Shown in pieces: positions 7,750-14,143 of a stretch of 34,770 nucleotides of DNA (its first letter is position 1; every line of letters begins with the position of its first letter). The notes under the pieces are model-generated. The model was not told the DNA's origin. It saw only the letters and a list, made by a program, of their open reading frames with translations, and made no database searches. The position numbers and the translations under genes were made by a program. The DNA is from a virus: IMG/VR virus record IMGVR_UViG_3300044799_000718, positions 1 to 34,770 of that record; one strand, 5' to 3'.

Positions 7750-8196
7750 ATGACAAAATCCAAATCCCAGACTTTCCGAACCCTCGAAATCGCCAACCAA
7801 TATGGAGCATCAATCTGCACGGCTCGCAGACTTACCGCAACCGAGGGTCGCCAATATCAGGCATGGTTCAGAAAAATCGGCATGGTCAGCGTTGACGACG
7901 CAGTTGACGTTAACGAGCGGATTGCACGCAAAATGGTCGATGGTCGTAAGAGTGACGGCCAGTTTATGGGTTGCGACAATCTGGCGTGGACAATCACCGA
8001 GGATGAGTACAATCAACTGAGTCAATCCGTAGCACAGCCCCGCAACAACGCCCCGTTGACAATCGAGGAGACGGCACAGTCCGAGCACAATAGCGAGACG
8101 CTTGCACTGCAAGAGCAAGACAAGCGCAACCGCGGGCACAACGGATATTGCCCAAAATGCCACACATACTGCTACGGCGATTGCGAGTCTAACTAA
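7750..8196 (+). CDS. Cassette passenger protein with Cys-rich C-terminus, unknown
   Basis: A 148-residue protein started at ATG 7750 because AAGGAG lies six bases upstream; an ATG at 7723 has no such site. The N-terminus is polar with a possible HTH-like stretch (FRTLEIANQYGASICTARRL), the middle is acidic and Gln/Asn-rich, and the end carries YCPKCHTYCYGDC, a likely zinc knuckle. Not recognised as a known family. It is the first gene of the cassette that ends in the transposase. Confidence 0.6.
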   Translation: MTKSKSQTFRTLEIANQYGASICTARRLTATEGRQYQAWFRKIGMVSVDDAVDVNERIARKMVDGRKSDGQFMGCDNLAWTITEDEYNQLSQSVAQPRNNAPLTIEETAQSEHNSETLALQEQDKRNRGHNGYCPKCHTYCYGDCESN

Positions 8197-8220
8197 CCAA
8201 CTATCATAGGAGATACAACC

Positions 8221-8487
8221 ATGACGCTCGTCTACACAGATTTGCTTGGCGATGGCAAAACGCATCGCATCAAGGCAACGATCACTACCGATCACCCCGC
8301 ATCCTCCTACAACCAACCCGTTATCGTACTGGAGGATGGCAACGGCCTCAACTGGGAGAGTCTTGTGTTGCTGCAATATCGCGTCATCAAGGCAACGCGT
8401 AAAGAGCTTGAGTTGCTCAATCGGATTATCCCGATCATCCAACAATCGACTGGATATACGCTGCCCATCGAGGCGCCCAATGCCTAA
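8221..8487 (+). CDS. Small cassette protein, unknown
   Basis: An 88-residue protein with AGGAG eight bases before ATG 8221. The N-terminal half looks beta-rich (LVYTDLLGDGKTHRIKATI, then PVIVLEDGNGLNWESLVLL) and the C-terminal half is helical (ATRKELELLNRIIPIIQQ). No family is recognised. It overlaps the next gene by eight bases, which suggests coupled translation. Confidence 0.58.
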   Translation: MTLVYTDLLGDGKTHRIKATITTDHPASSYNQPVIVLEDGNGLNWESLVLLQYRVIKATRKELELLNRIIPIIQQSTGYTLPIEAPNA

Positions 8488-8656
8488 CCCCGACACCGTT
8501 GTCATCGGCCCGTTCCGGGTCAAAAAAGAACTCAAGCGGGAGCTTGATCGCATAATCAGGGAGCGGTCTAAAAATCCAGAAACCGAGATCACACTGAATC
8601 GAATCGGCGAAATTGCCCTGACCCGATTTGTTAAGGACGAGAAATCCAATGACTGA
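8480..8656 (+). CDS. 58-residue protein overlapping its neighbours, possible small DNA-binding or accessory protein
   Basis: Starts at ATG 8480 inside the end of the preceding gene and ends inside the transposase start, so it is coupled on both sides. The product has a short strand (TVVIGPFRVKKEL), a basic helix (KRELDRIIRERSKN) and a second helix (EITLNRIGEIALTRFV). This compact strand-helix-helix plan recalls ribbon-helix-helix proteins, but the resemblance is weak and not claimed as a family match. Confidence 0.5.
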   Translation: MPNPDTVVIGPFRVKKELKRELDRIIRERSKNPETEITLNRIGEIALTRFVKDEKSND

Positions 8657-9194
8657 GCAGCCCCAAACACTCCAACAGGCCATCGTGTATTTTGCCGACA
8701 AAGCGGTCGCACATCAATATCTTGTCGATATACGTTGGCCTCATGGGGTGGTTTGCCCGCACTGTGGATGCAAAGAGCACTCATACGTTAGCACCCGCAA
8801 GATTTGGAGATGCAAAGCGTGTAGCAAACAGTTTTCGGTCAAGGTCGGGACGATCTTTGAGGACTCTCCAATCACTTTGGACAAATGGCTTGCGGCTGTG
8901 TGGATGATTGCCAATGCCAAAAACGGAATTAGCTCTCTCGAAATTCACCGAGCTATTGGCGTTACCCAAAAAACGGCATGGTTCATGCTCCATAGAATCC
9001 GCACGGCTATGCAATCGGGCACGTTTGAAAAACTCAAGGGTGCGGTTGAGGTTGATGAAACCTACGTGGGGGGCGAAGCCAAAAACATGCACATTGGGAA
9101 GCGCAAGGTTGCGGGGCGTGGTTCCATCGGCAAAGCTATCGTCGTTGGATTGCTTGAGCGCAATGGAGATGTGCGCGAGGATAGACCTTTTTAA
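8649..9194 (+). pseudogene. IS1595-family (ISXO2-like) transposase, 3' truncated
   Basis: The start at ATG 8649 overlaps the preceding gene. The N-terminus has the family's zinc ribbon (CPHCGCKEH and CKAC), then FEDSPITLDKWLAAVWMIAN and GVTQKTAWFMLHRIR, which are diagnostic of IS1595 transposases. The DDE domain begins with AVEVDETYVGG, giving the first Asp, but the frame ends about 45 residues later. The region that should hold the second Asp and the final catalytic residue is missing. The last residues before the stop come from flanking phage DNA. It should be inactive unless complemented. Confidence 0.85.
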
Positions 9195-9281
9195 TTCCCT
9201 TGCAATTGCCCTCGTGCGCGTCTCCGGGTATACCTGTCGCAGTCTCGCTATCTCATCTGACGTCCAGAAGTGGTGCTTCAC
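9190..9281 (-). pseudogene. N-terminal fragment of a Myb/SANT-like HTH gene, cut off by the cassette
   Basis: Starts at GTG 9281, placed by the third copy of the 40-bp gene-start cassette. The first 30 residues contain WTSDEIARLRQVYPE and TRAIARELKRS, the pattern of small phage Myb/SANT-like HTH proteins. At about 9185 the frame runs into DNA that is antisense to the transposase, and similarity stops. The 3' part is not found on the other side of the cassette, so insertion was accompanied by deletion. Confidence 0.55.
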
Positions 9282-9314
9282 AACAACTCCGCGATAATGT
9301 GGTTGTACACCTGG

Positions 9315-9491
9315 TCAAACTCCGTCATCTTCCGGGTCGTGGTTTTCGTAGTATGCTTCTGCTTCCCTTTGTGCCGCCAATCCGTGACAGAATCCGCAGC
9401 ACCGACCACCACAATCACAATCTTCGGATTGGCATCTTTCGCAACAGAACGGATCGTCTTGGATTTCTAGATCATCGTCATCTATTATCAT
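9315..9491 (-). CDS. 58-residue Cys-rich acidic protein
   Basis: Starts at ATG 9491 at the end of copy 2 of the gene-junction repeat and ends at 9315 inside copy 3. An acidic N-terminus (IIDDDDLEIQDD) is followed by a dense cysteine cluster (CCERCQSEDCDCGGRCCGFC) and a charged tail. Nine cysteines in about 20 residues suggest binding of one or two metal ions. No family is recognised. The overlap with the same start cassette as its neighbours supports translation. Confidence 0.55.
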   Translation of the reverse strand: MIIDDDDLEIQDDPFCCERCQSEDCDCGGRCCGFCHGLAAQREAEAYYENHDPEDDGV

Positions 9492-9524
9492 AGCAACTTC
9501 GCAATGATGTGATTGTAAACCTGG

Positions 9525-9632
9525 TCAATTTATGTGTTCAACGGTGAACAGGTAAAGGCCTATTCGTTTCGTGAGTTTGTCGAAAGCGCTCTTCCATTCG
9601 AATCTAATCGAGATATGAATTCTGCCATCCAT
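9525..9632 (-). CDS. 35-residue protein, copy 2 of a paralogous pair
   Basis: Its ATG (9632, or the adjacent ATG at 9635) overlaps the stop of the ATPase gene, with GGAG about five bases upstream inside the gene-junction repeat. The product matches the 7487-7594 protein over its whole length: HISIRLEWKSAFDKL here against RISIRFDYREAFDKL there, and IGLYLF against LGLYLF. Conservation of two such short genes in one phage argues that both are expressed. Function unknown. Confidence 0.62.
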   Translation of the reverse strand: MDGRIHISIRFEWKSAFDKLTKRIGLYLFTVEHIN

Positions 9633-11341
9633 CATAGCAACTCCGCGATGATGTGGTTGTACACCTGGTCGATCTCCTCGTCGGTCGCTTCGTGGAATCC
9701 GAGATCGTTTTTGATCTTCACTCTCAGGTTCGGGTAAGTGACGGCAACCCGATCGTCACGCCGGACAAGGCCCGCTTCGTGCAGCTCGCGGGAGAGAGCT
9801 TTCACCTTCGCCTGGTTGCCGCCGCTGGTCCCACTCATGTGGAGGCAGCGTTCGAGAAGGTCCTTCTGTGTTACACCTTTCTGCACGCTCTCGACAAACT
9901 TGATAACCTTCTTCTTGTCATCCGGCAGCTCGGCGATTTGTTGGAGGATCTTCTCTTTCGCTTCCTGGAGGAATGTGTTCTTCAACGCCTTCAACGGCTC
10001 GACGGCGGCCGTCGCTGACCCGGAGGCGATTCGCGTGCCCACGCGTGCGAGCACCGCATCGATGATCTCCTGCTTTGTGATCTCCGGATTGGGCAACTTT
10101 TGGAGCACGGCGAGAACGATCGCTTCGACATCGACTGAATCTCCTGACGGTGAATTCCGTTGGGACACCATCAAATCACCGACGCTGTCGGCCAATTTGC
10201 GCACATAGGCCATCACCTCATCCAGCTTATTGGAGAAATCCTTCCGGACAGTGACGATTTGCTTTTTCAATTCCTCGAGCGTCTTGAGCTTTTCGTCCGT
10301 CTCGGACGGCAGCGAGATCTTGGGCACTGCCGGCAGCATTGCAGAGAGAGGCTTCACCACCTCCTTTACGCTAATCTCACCCTTGGCGACACGCTTTGCC
10401 GTCTCCTCATCAAGCCAGGCCGGCTGCACGTAAACCTTCTTGCTCCCTTCCTGCGTGCATACGTAGAAGTGACCGATAGGCAAGCGCATCAACTCGTCTT
10501 CGCTTGGCCGAAGCTTCTTGGGAACCGGCATCTGCTCGAGCGTGTGGCGAACTTCATTGAGCTCCGACTGAAGGCCGAGGATCCAGGTGCTCACCGATTT
10601 CAACGGAGCCTTATCGACGCCGGCGACGTCCTGGGAGTCGATCCAGAGGAAATTGTGATTCGTTGCACCCTGGCGGATGAACTGTTCGGCCGACTCCTTG
10701 CACGGATTGCCCCGTCCCTGTGGCAGGAATTTCCATGCCTCCGGCATGACCACAATTGTATCGTGCATTTCCTTCAAGACGTTCTCGAGGACGCTGCGGA
10801 TGACCAGACTTTGGAGTTCATCCTTCAGTCGCTCAAGATCCATTACGTTGACGCCCGGCTGCAGCTCCAGGACCTGGCTGAAGGTGGTGACGGAGATCTG
10901 CGGGAGAATGAGGTTGAGATATTCATCGAGCGTTGTGTAGACGCTCCGATTCAGGCCACCAATCTTCGGATTAGCGAGCTGCTGCTCGATGTTCCGTTTC
11001 ACCTCCAGGAGGGAATTCGTGCCCTTGCAGGCGTTCATGATCCATGATCGCTCAAACTTCAGCTTCTCTTTGAGCGTCGCCTCGAGCAAACTGGCCACGT
11101 ACTGCCAGTCCGATTTCTCCTTGAAGTAGGGTGCAATGCGAGTGCCTTCACTGAACCCCCGCTCCCCAGGTTTGGTTCGGAAGACGATAGCTCTTAACCC
11201 ACTCCGCGTGATCAGTGCTTCCAGAGTTGTGGTCTTGCCGGAGAGTTGCGTCAGGCCGGTGACGATGATGTGCGAGGGCGGGATTCCGACTGGGTTGGCG
11301 CTACCGACTTCAAAGCCGAGATGGATGGTTTTTGTACTCAT
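9632..11341 (-). CDS. HerA/FtsK-like ATPase with coiled-coil and winged-helix-like C-terminus
   Basis: A 569-residue P-loop ATPase. Walker A is GLTQLSGKTT at residues 29-38, and a Walker B-like strand TIVVMPEAW with catalytic Glu lies near residue 201, followed by FLWIDSQDVAG, a sensor-like strand typical of HerA/VirB4/FtsK-class enzymes. Residues 340-410 look coiled-coil, and the C-terminal 100 residues include a possible winged helix (TQKDLLERCLHMSGTSGG, then KALSRELHEAGLV). Such enzymes usually form hexamers acting on DNA ends or ssDNA. I know of no equivalent in Mu, and the role here (replication, recombination or counter-defence) is open. It starts at ATG with AGAAGG upstream. Confidence 0.7.
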   Translation of the reverse strand: MSTKTIHLGFEVGSANPVGIPPSHIIVTGLTQLSGKTTTLEALITRSGLRAIVFRTKPGERGFSEGTRIAPYFKEKSDWQYVASLLEATLKEKLKFERSWIMNACKGTNSLLEVKRNIEQQLANPKIGGLNRSVYTTLDEYLNLILPQISVTTFSQVLELQPGVNVMDLERLKDELQSLVIRSVLENVLKEMHDTIVVMPEAWKFLPQGRGNPCKESAEQFIRQGATNHNFLWIDSQDVAGVDKAPLKSVSTWILGLQSELNEVRHTLEQMPVPKKLRPSEDELMRLPIGHFYVCTQEGSKKVYVQPAWLDEETAKRVAKGEISVKEVVKPLSAMLPAVPKISLPSETDEKLKTLEELKKQIVTVRKDFSNKLDEVMAYVRKLADSVGDLMVSQRNSPSGDSVDVEAIVLAVLQKLPNPEITKQEIIDAVLARVGTRIASGSATAAVEPLKALKNTFLQEAKEKILQQIAELPDDKKKVIKFVESVQKGVTQKDLLERCLHMSGTSGGNQAKVKALSRELHEAGLVRRDDRVAVTYPNLRVKIKNDLGFHEATDEEIDQVYNHIIAELL

Positions 11342-11342
11342 T

Positions 11343-11552
11343 TTATTCCCTTCTTCTTTCCGCCCTGATCAGTTCTATGATTTCAATCCTGGACATTGCG
11401 GGCAACTTCTTGGGATCAGTCTTCTTGAACCACCGAATTGCCCGCCGGATAAGAGGATCCCACTTGCTGTCCATGAAGCCAGGGGAGTGGTCGGCATTGT
11501 ATCCCTCTCGGACTATGTAGTAGAGCGCCCTCCTGAAGGTCGTTTCGTTCAT
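11343..11552 (-). CDS. Small helical protein upstream of the ATPase
   Basis: A 69-residue basic, helical protein (ETTFRRALYYIVREGYN, then DPLIRRAIRWFKKTD) ending next to the ATPase start and beginning just after the winged-helix gene. No known family is recognised. Its place in a tight series of genes with 1-2-base gaps supports translation in the same operon. Confidence 0.58.
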   Translation of the reverse strand: MNETTFRRALYYIVREGYNADHSPGFMDSKWDPLIRRAIRWFKKTDPKKLPAMSRIEIIELIRAERRRE

Positions 11553-11553
11553 C

Positions 11554-11964
11554 TTATTTCATTCGCCAGATGTGGCAAATGTTGCCGGTGATTTTGCACT
11601 TCCTCCGGCCGGCGTCGACCACAACCGTGTATTCCCTGAGCTCGAACGTGCGGCCGACGACCCGGTTGATCGGCCAGCCAAGGTGGTGTGCGATTTCCTC
11701 ATTCGTCGCTGGGCCGATTTGACGGATTGCGTCGAGCACCGTCAGTTGGATCTCCGTGAGCTTCACCTGATCATGTGTCAGGATCGTATACGCCAGGTTG
11801 CGCGTATCAGTCGCAATAGGCATCGACTTCTTGGCCGCTCTAAATCGGCTTCGAGTCGGCTCCGGAATGCGTTTCGAAACCCCCTCAAAGAGTGGCAACC
11901 CGGCAGTCATGCCATAGCGATTGATCGTTTCGATGCGCAGTCTATTTCGACGGTAAAGTGACAT
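11554..11964 (-). CDS. Winged-helix DNA-binding protein
   Basis: A 136-residue protein. The basic N-terminal half is likely flexible. The C-terminal half has a clear winged-helix plan: LTEIQLTVLDAIRQIG, then TNEEIAHHLGWPINRVVGR as the HTH and a hairpin ending near ITGNICHIWRMK. It is likely a transcription or replication-initiation accessory protein. No ligand-binding domain is seen. The start is ATG 11964 with only a weak ribosome-binding site, so translation may depend on the upstream gene, which ends 10 bases away. Confidence 0.62.
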   Translation of the reverse strand: MSLYRRNRLRIETINRYGMTAGLPLFEGVSKRIPEPTRSRFRAAKKSMPIATDTRNLAYTILTHDQVKLTEIQLTVLDAIRQIGPATNEEIAHHLGWPINRVVGRTFELREYTVVVDAGRRKCKITGNICHIWRMK

Positions 11965-11974
11965 TGAGACGGAT

Positions 11975-12457
11975 TCACCTCACAGGTTGTCTCAACTTAT
12001 TGCCTAACCAAGCCAGTCCTTTGTGCAACCAACGCAGCCATCCCAACAGGCGGTAACGCCAAACGCTAAACCGAATTCCAGATTTCTTTAGCGCAGCTTC
12101 GATCGACCCAAACCGGTGGATATATGTCGCGTAATCCGCCATCCCTTTTTGTCGATTGTTTTGGAGGTCGATCAACGTGGGCACATAGCCAAGATCGTGC
12201 ACAAATCCATTCAATCTCTGGAGCAAATCCTCATCCTTCCATTTTACATAGGGCCGCGGAGGACTTGAATTCGGCTCGTAACCCGCCGCTCTAATCGCAT
12301 TGTTAAACGATCCGAACCGCATCCAGAATGTTCTATGGTGAGACATTTTGTTGACGGGTCGGCATTCTCGTACTGTCGGAGGGCGACCATGAACCTGATA
12401 GAAACGTCTTATCTGCTCTAATAGTACCCTCTTTGTTAAGGGACGATTTGTCCGCAT
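11975..12457 (-). CDS. HNH-associated-repeat protein (two repeats), unit A
   Basis: The product has two copies of the repeat found next to HNH homing endonucleases: LLEQIRRFYQVHGRPPTVREC ending in MRFGSFNNAIRAAGYEP, and LLQRLNGFVHDLGYVPT ending in HRFGSIEAALKKSG. A basic amphipathic tail with several Trp follows. No HNH nuclease motif is present, so a DNA-binding role is more likely than cutting. ATG 12457 is preferred; a GTG at 12472 overlaps the stop of the 76-residue gene. It follows leader A and its small gene, exactly as the homologue at 16167 follows leader B. Confidence 0.72.
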   Translation of the reverse strand: MRTNRPLTKRVLLEQIRRFYQVHGRPPTVRECRPVNKMSHHRTFWMRFGSFNNAIRAAGYEPNSSPPRPYVKWKDEDLLQRLNGFVHDLGYVPTLIDLQNNRQKGMADYATYIHRFGSIEAALKKSGIRFSVWRYRLLGWLRWLHKGLAWLGNKLRQPVR

Positions 12458-12468
12458 CCCAAAGTTCC

Positions 12469-12699
12469 TCACTTTGCACCTCGCTTTCTTCGCAGCGATT
12501 GCTCTGCTTGGAAAAGCTCATGGCTCGCGCGTTCCAGCCAAGTGAATGCATTCGCGCAAAGCTGGCGATCGTCGCACAACCATATTGGGCAGTATCCGAT
12601 CGCAAAAGACAGTGACAAATCTTTGAGGGTGTCGCGCAGTAGGTGCAGATCGGCGCGAACCCGCACGATAGACGTGTGTACAGATGGTGACTTAGGCAT
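12469..12699 (-). CDS. 76-residue helical protein under leader A (paralogue of the 16673-16900 gene)
   Basis: ATG 12699 is set by GGAGG a few bases upstream. The product starts MPKSPSVHTSIVRVRADLHL, continues with DTLKDLSLSFAIGY and ANAFTWLERASHELFQAEQ, and ends in a basic tail. The paralogue of unit B has MPNPRSVRASLVRTRTNLYF and ANALTWLERASHELLEAEQ, so the whole protein is conserved. Longer frames upstream run through the structured leader and are not expected to be used. Family unknown; its start is predicted to be masked by the leader RNA. Confidence 0.75.
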   Translation of the reverse strand: MPKSPSVHTSIVRVRADLHLLRDTLKDLSLSFAIGYCPIWLCDDRQLCANAFTWLERASHELFQAEQSLRRKRGAK

Positions 12700-12859
12700 G
12701 TAGCCTCCATTGGATTGTTGGACAAAAAATAATAAGCCCCTGCGCGTCCAAAGGCTCCAATGGAGGCCTCCACCCCGACTGTTTCCAGCGGGATGACGCA
12801 GGGGCAAAAATGAAGATTCCGCCTGACGGGGCGGAGATTGCCGCCATAGGATTTTGGAC
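12700..12859 (-). ncRNA. Structured cis-regulatory leader RNA, copy A
   Basis: The predicted start is G at 12859, six bases after the -10 box. GTCCAAA at the 5' end pairs with TTTGGAC (12752-12746), and a second GTCCAA (12723-12718) lies after the terminator-like stem and could compete. Inside are GGCGG-CAATCT-CCGCC and the overlapping alternative CCGCC-CCGTCA-GGCGG, a hairpin CCCGCTG-GAAA-CAG-CGGG, and the stem GCCCCTGCG/CGCAGGGGC followed by a T-rich tract. CCTCCATTGG (12766-12757) is fully complementary to CCAATGGAGG (12713-12704), which contains the ribosome-binding site of the 76-residue gene. Copy B keeps the same plan with different bases. Confidence 0.72.
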
Positions 12860-12865
12860 AGCGGC

Positions 12866-12894
12866 AATATAAAACACTCACAAACCAAAGTCAA
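12866..12894 (-). promoter_or_regulatory. Promoter of leader A
   Basis: Minus strand: TTGACT (12894-12889), 17 bases, TATATT (12871-12866). The -10 box is followed by GCCGC, which with GCGGCAAT downstream makes a 16-base-spaced inverted repeat around the start site. This is also present in copy B and may be an operator. Confidence 0.7.
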
Positions 12895-12899
12895 GATAG

Positions 12900-13106
12900 T
12901 CACCGGTTTTTCTTTCTAAACCATTGGTTGTAACTATTAGCGATGAACGGCGCATATCCTCCCGAACTCGTTTGCCACACACAATACACACTACACACTA
13001 CCCCTACCGTCTCAGCACCTTCGATGATCGGCGTCCAGTCGTGCAATTGCGGGAGGCATTCCGGCGTTTTCCGCGGATCGACTGTCTCAGGTCCGTCGTT
13101 TTCCAT
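12900..13106 (-). CDS. Small protein of unknown function
   Basis: A 68-residue product with a strong ribosome-binding site (AAGGAG seven bases before ATG 13106). The start overlaps the end of the preceding gene by 20 bases. The sequence has a hydrophobic segment with two Cys (GVVCSVYCVWQTSSGG) and ends in a basic tail (SYNQWFRKKNR). Layout and residues recall small proteins that display a ligand-like beta-hairpin, but no family is recognised. It ends just before the promoter of leader A. Confidence 0.58.
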   Translation of the reverse strand: MENDGPETVDPRKTPECLPQLHDWTPIIEGAETVGVVCSVYCVWQTSSGGYAPFIANSYNQWFRKKNR

Positions 13107-13701
13107 CCCCTCTCTCCTTCTTGAATGAGTTCAACATCTCTCTGCCCTTCGCCGTCAGACTCCACCATGCTGTTTGGCTATATCTCCCTCCGGTCACTGC
13201 CGAGTTTCGCTTCAGGTAGTCGAGGGTGTTTGCAACAACTTGTTTTGACGTGACGATTTGGTTCACGAGCAACTCAGTATGGATCTCCTGCGTGCTGGCG
13301 TTGTCGCAACCAGGTGGGGTCAGCCGTTGAAGGGCTCTGAGAATCTCCAACCTCGGACTTGTGCCGATCGCTCGCTCGAATGCTGTGTGCAGATCTCCAA
13401 AACGGATGTAGAGCAACTTGGCAACACTGGAACTCTCGTTGTCAATATCTGTATGCGTCGGAAATCTCTTCAACCGCTCGTAGAGATTCCGGAGCCAAGC
13501 GAGAAGTTCCTCGTCGGTCCAGGCGTGCTGCACAGCGTCTTTTCCGATCGATTCCATCAGGTAAGCGCCCCAGCTCCCCCAACATTGGTACACCCGCTTG
13601 CGTGCACCGTTGCCGAGCTCGGTAGAGCGAGGGACACGCTTATGTTTCGCGTAAAAATCCTTCGCTTGCTGGATGAGTCGTTCTTTGGTCCAGATTCTCA
13701 T
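13087..13701 (-). CDS. HNH-associated-repeat protein with C-terminal winged-helix domain
   Basis: A 204-residue protein. Residues 1-55 and 60-113 are two HNH-associated repeats (LIQQAKDFYAKHKRVPRSTEL; ELLAWLRNLYERLKRFPT, ending YIRFGDLHTAFERAIG). The C-terminal part looks like a winged helix (LEILRALQRLTPPG, NQIVTSKQVVANTLDYLKRN, then a wing ending SLTAKGREML). It is the third repeat protein in this phage and the only one joined to a recognisable HTH, which favours a gene-regulatory role. The start is ATG 13701, inside the preceding gene's 3' end. Confidence 0.7.
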   Translation of the reverse strand: MRIWTKERLIQQAKDFYAKHKRVPRSTELGNGARKRVYQCWGSWGAYLMESIGKDAVQHAWTDEELLAWLRNLYERLKRFPTHTDIDNESSSVAKLLYIRFGDLHTAFERAIGTSPRLEILRALQRLTPPGCDNASTQEIHTELLVNQIVTSKQVVANTLDYLKRNSAVTGGRYSQTAWWSLTAKGREMLNSFKKERGDGKRRT

Positions 13702-13870
13702 GATGTTCTTTACCCGGTCCTGTTTCCTGATCGTGCATTTTTTGAAAACGGACTATCTCACGCGCCGCTGCTTGCGCTGCCTCGATCGCCACCTGATCGG
13801 GAATGCCGAAGGACCGCACTATGAACTTAATGGCGAAAAATATCTTGCTCTCAAGTTCGCTGGGCTTCAT
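13640..13870 (-). CDS. Small helical protein of unknown function
   Basis: A 76-residue product starting with MKPSELESKIFFAIKFIV, then a helical stretch (QVAIEAAQAAAREIVRFQK) and a polar tail. The start overlaps the previous gene by 20 bases and the end overlaps the next by 62 bases. The long overlap is unusual, but the chain of overlapping genes here makes it credible. No family is recognised. Confidence 0.5.
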   Translation of the reverse strand: MKPSELESKIFFAIKFIVRSFGIPDQVAIEAAQAAAREIVRFQKMHDQETGPGKEHHENLDQRTTHPASEGFLRET

Positions 13871-14111
13871 TCCTGGCCGAGTAGGTCTGCGTGTAAAAGC
13901 GAGAGATCATTCCGCTGCCGGCAAATCGCATTCTCGATTGAGCAAGTTTCAGGATCACGTTGAACTCCGTAAGGTCCTGCGGCTCCAGGACGTGTGAGCT
14001 CTGTGTCGCCGGATCGGTGAACCATACCAGCCCGGATCGTTCGCCGATCGGGTGAGCGCCTGCTCGCCTGATTGTTTGCGAGTGTGCCTCAACTCTGTCG
14101 AGTTCGATCAT
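13851..14111 (-). CDS. Small protein downstream of Gam, unknown
   Basis: ATG 14111 (MIELDRVEAHSQTIRRAG) is chosen because GGAGG lies six bases upstream; a longer frame starts at 14162. The 86-residue product is polar with a beta-like middle (SGLVWFTDPATQSSHVL) and a helical segment (DLTEFNVILKLAQSRMRF). No family is recognised. It is part of the same leftward operon as Gam. Confidence 0.55.
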   Translation of the reverse strand: MIELDRVEAHSQTIRRAGAHPIGERSGLVWFTDPATQSSHVLEPQDLTEFNVILKLAQSRMRFAGSGMISRFYTQTYSARNEAQRT

Positions 14112-14143
14112 TATCGGCCTCCAGACCGACGTTCCCGTTGGTC

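Larger units (their letters stand above)
7630..9186 (+). mobile_element. Inserted plus-strand cassette: three passenger genes plus a truncated IS1595-family transposase
   Basis: This block runs against the leftward early operon. It has its own promoter (7681-7709) and four tightly linked genes, the last being an ISXO2-like transposase that stops abruptly near 9180, where a minus-strand phage gene fragment begins. Upstream of the promoter (7612-7680) the DNA is AT-rich and gene-free. Terminal inverted repeats and a target-site duplication could not be identified, so the ends given are approximate. IS1595-family elements with passenger genes are known. Here the right end seems deleted together with the 3' part of the interrupted gene. 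Confidence 0.5.
9277..9670 (-). repeat. 40-bp gene-junction cassette repeated three times
   Basis: Copies at 9631-9670, 9487-9526 and 9277-9316; copies 1 and 2, and copies 1 and 3, each match at about 36 of 40 positions. Each copy ends (minus strand) with a GAGTTG- or AAGTTG-type sequence and the start codon of the next gene. Copy 1 precedes the 35-residue gene, copy 2 the Cys-rich gene and copy 3 the Myb-like fragment. In copy 1 the same DNA encodes the C-terminus QVYNHIIAELL of the ATPase; copies 2 and 3 keep that reading frame in silent form. Confidence 0.8.

Noticed and set aside
7810-8784. 324-codon minus-strand open frame opposite the cassette genes
   Set aside because: It is antisense to four overlapping plus genes that have a promoter, ribosome-binding sites and an identifiable transposase; its sequence shows no domain and its composition looks like a shadow frame.
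8781-9189. Full 166-residue Myb-like gene
   Set aside because: Only the first 30 residues look like a real HTH protein; the rest is antisense to the transposase.
10160-11047. 295-codon plus-strand open frame
   Set aside because: It lies wholly inside the HerA-like ATPase gene on the other strand, which has clear P-loop motifs and operon context; no ribosome-binding site or domain supports the plus frame.
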